Assembly (NCBI GenBank): GCA_026706225.1
Contig: JAPOZE010000220.1
Coordinates: forward strand, 1 to 7,862
Direction of reading: 5' to 3'
DNA: 7,862 nucleotides
Source of the DNA: Acidobacteriota bacterium
GTDB taxonomy: Bacteria > Acidobacteriota > Terriglobia > Versatilivoradales > Versatilivoraceae
The notes beneath the pieces were generated by a model. That model ran no database searches and had not been told where the DNA came from. It was given only the letters and a program-made list of their open reading frames with translations. Below are positions 7,266 to 7,862 of this stretch, piece by piece. Both the position numbers and the translations under genes were made by a program. How positions within the stretch are numbered: the first letter of the stretch is position 1; each line of letters begins with the position of its first letter.

Positions 7266-7862
7266 GCATTGTTTTGATAACTGGTTCAGCAGGACTCATC
7301 GGAAGCGAGTCCTCCCGGTTTTTTCACGACCGGGGCTTCGACATCGTCGGCCTCGACAACAACATGAGGGAGTATTTTTTCGGGAAAGAGGGATCCACGA
7401 TCTGGAACCGGGAACAGCTCGAGAGCGATCTTTGCAATTACCGGCATCACGACATCGACATACGGGATGCCGAAGCCATCGAGGCGCTGTTTTCCGATTT
7501 GGGAAAGGGAATCGACCTCGTAATCCATGCAGCCGCCCAACCTTCGCACGACTGGGCCGCCCGTGAACCCGTTACGGAGTTTACTATCAATGCAAACGGC
7601 ACCCTGAATCTGCTGGAAGCCACACGGCGGTTTTCCCCGGATGCTGTTTTTATCTTCACCAGCACGAACAAAGTTTACGGAGATGCCCCTAACGAGCTCC
7701 CGTTGGTGGAGAGGAAGACTCGATGGGAGATTGACCGGAAGCACCCGTTCCACGAGTTCGGAATCGATGAAACAATGCGTATCGACCGGAGCAAACACAG
7801 CCTTTTCGGTGCGTCGAAGGTCGCCGCGGACGTTCTCGTCCAGGAGTACGGACGTTACTTCG
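7262..7862 (+). CDS. NAD-dependent epimerase/dehydratase (extended SDR), CDP-paratose/tyvelose epimerase-like, 3' end beyond window
   Basis: 200 codons are visible before the right edge. The N-terminus has the Rossmann glycine motif TGSAGLIGS (7-15) and an Asp at the end of the second strand (Asp32 in GLDNN), which indicates NAD rather than [14 protein letters not shown] and [13 protein letters not shown] are typical of nucleotide-sugar epimerases and dehydratases. STNKVYG (134-140) matches the catalytic Ser/Thr region. The usual Tyr-x-x-x-Lys site reads FGASK, with Phe182 where Tyr is expected and Lys186 retained. From memory, the segment from FGIDE through [22 protein letters not shown] resembles a group annotated as CDP-paratose 2-epimerase-like, in which this Phe may be normal. 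The ATG overlaps the previous stop (ATGA), so the gene is probably translationally coupled. It may act on the CDP-linked product of the operon or on a sugar for a nearby glycan; which one is unknown. Confidence 0.85.
   Translation, partial: MSIVLITGSAGLIGSESSRFFHDRGFDIVGLDNNMREYFFGKEGSTIWNREQLESDLCNYRHHDIDIRDAEAIEALFSDLGKGIDLVIHAAAQPSHDWAAREPVTEFTINANGTLNLLEATRRFSPDAVFIFTSTNKVYGDAPNELPLVERKTRWEIDRKHPFHEFGIDETMRIDRSKHSLFGASKVAADVLVQEYGRYF

Overview
The window is GC-rich bacterial DNA with tightly packed genes and no RNA gene, insertion sequence or CRISPR array that I can see. The first gene carries a secretion/sorting-type module beginning QNYPNPFNP, a dockerin and LDL-receptor-type YWTD repeats. 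That combination is typical of uncultured bacteria of or near the FCB group (for example Latescibacterota, KSB1-like or Gemmatimonadota-like lineages). The phylum is an inference; the domain content is read directly.

Layout. (1) Minus strand, 2202 down to the left edge: a 734-codon N-terminal part of a secreted modular protein. Its order is signal peptide, carboxypeptidase-regulatory-like segment, FlgD/type IX-like sorting module, dockerin, a disulfide-type linker domain, and a complete six-blade YWTD propeller. A second copy of the linker domain starts at the edge, so the protein probably continues as a tandem array of modules. (2) 2203-2438: a divergent regulatory gap with one promoter-like element per strand. 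The leader of the surface-protein gene can adopt mutually exclusive base pairings next to its start codon. (3) Plus strand, 2439-5315: a large polytopic GT-C-like membrane protein with a C-terminal non-membrane domain of about 320 residues. (4) 5316-5776: a more AT-rich gap of about 460 bases with one good sigma-70-like promoter and no convincing gene. (5) Plus strand, 5777 to the right edge: a compact operon of a CDP-alcohol phosphotransferase, a LicC/IPCT-like cytidylyltransferase and an NAD-dependent nucleotide-sugar epimerase/dehydratase (cut by the edge).

How the parts may work together. The three-gene operon contains the enzymes expected to activate a phosphorylated alcohol, sugar or phosphonate with CTP and then move it as a phospho-group to a second alcohol in the membrane. 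The epimerase/dehydratase probably tailors a nucleotide sugar. The upstream GT-C-like protein would fit a role in building a surface glycan or glycolipid. This suggests a cell-surface polymer or phospholipid decoration locus beside a large secreted adhesin-like protein. No substrate can be named from the sequence. The most unusual observations are the uncharacterised CDP-headgroup operon, the sorting-type module placed near the N-terminus, the 367-residue module period, and the structured leader of the surface-protein gene.
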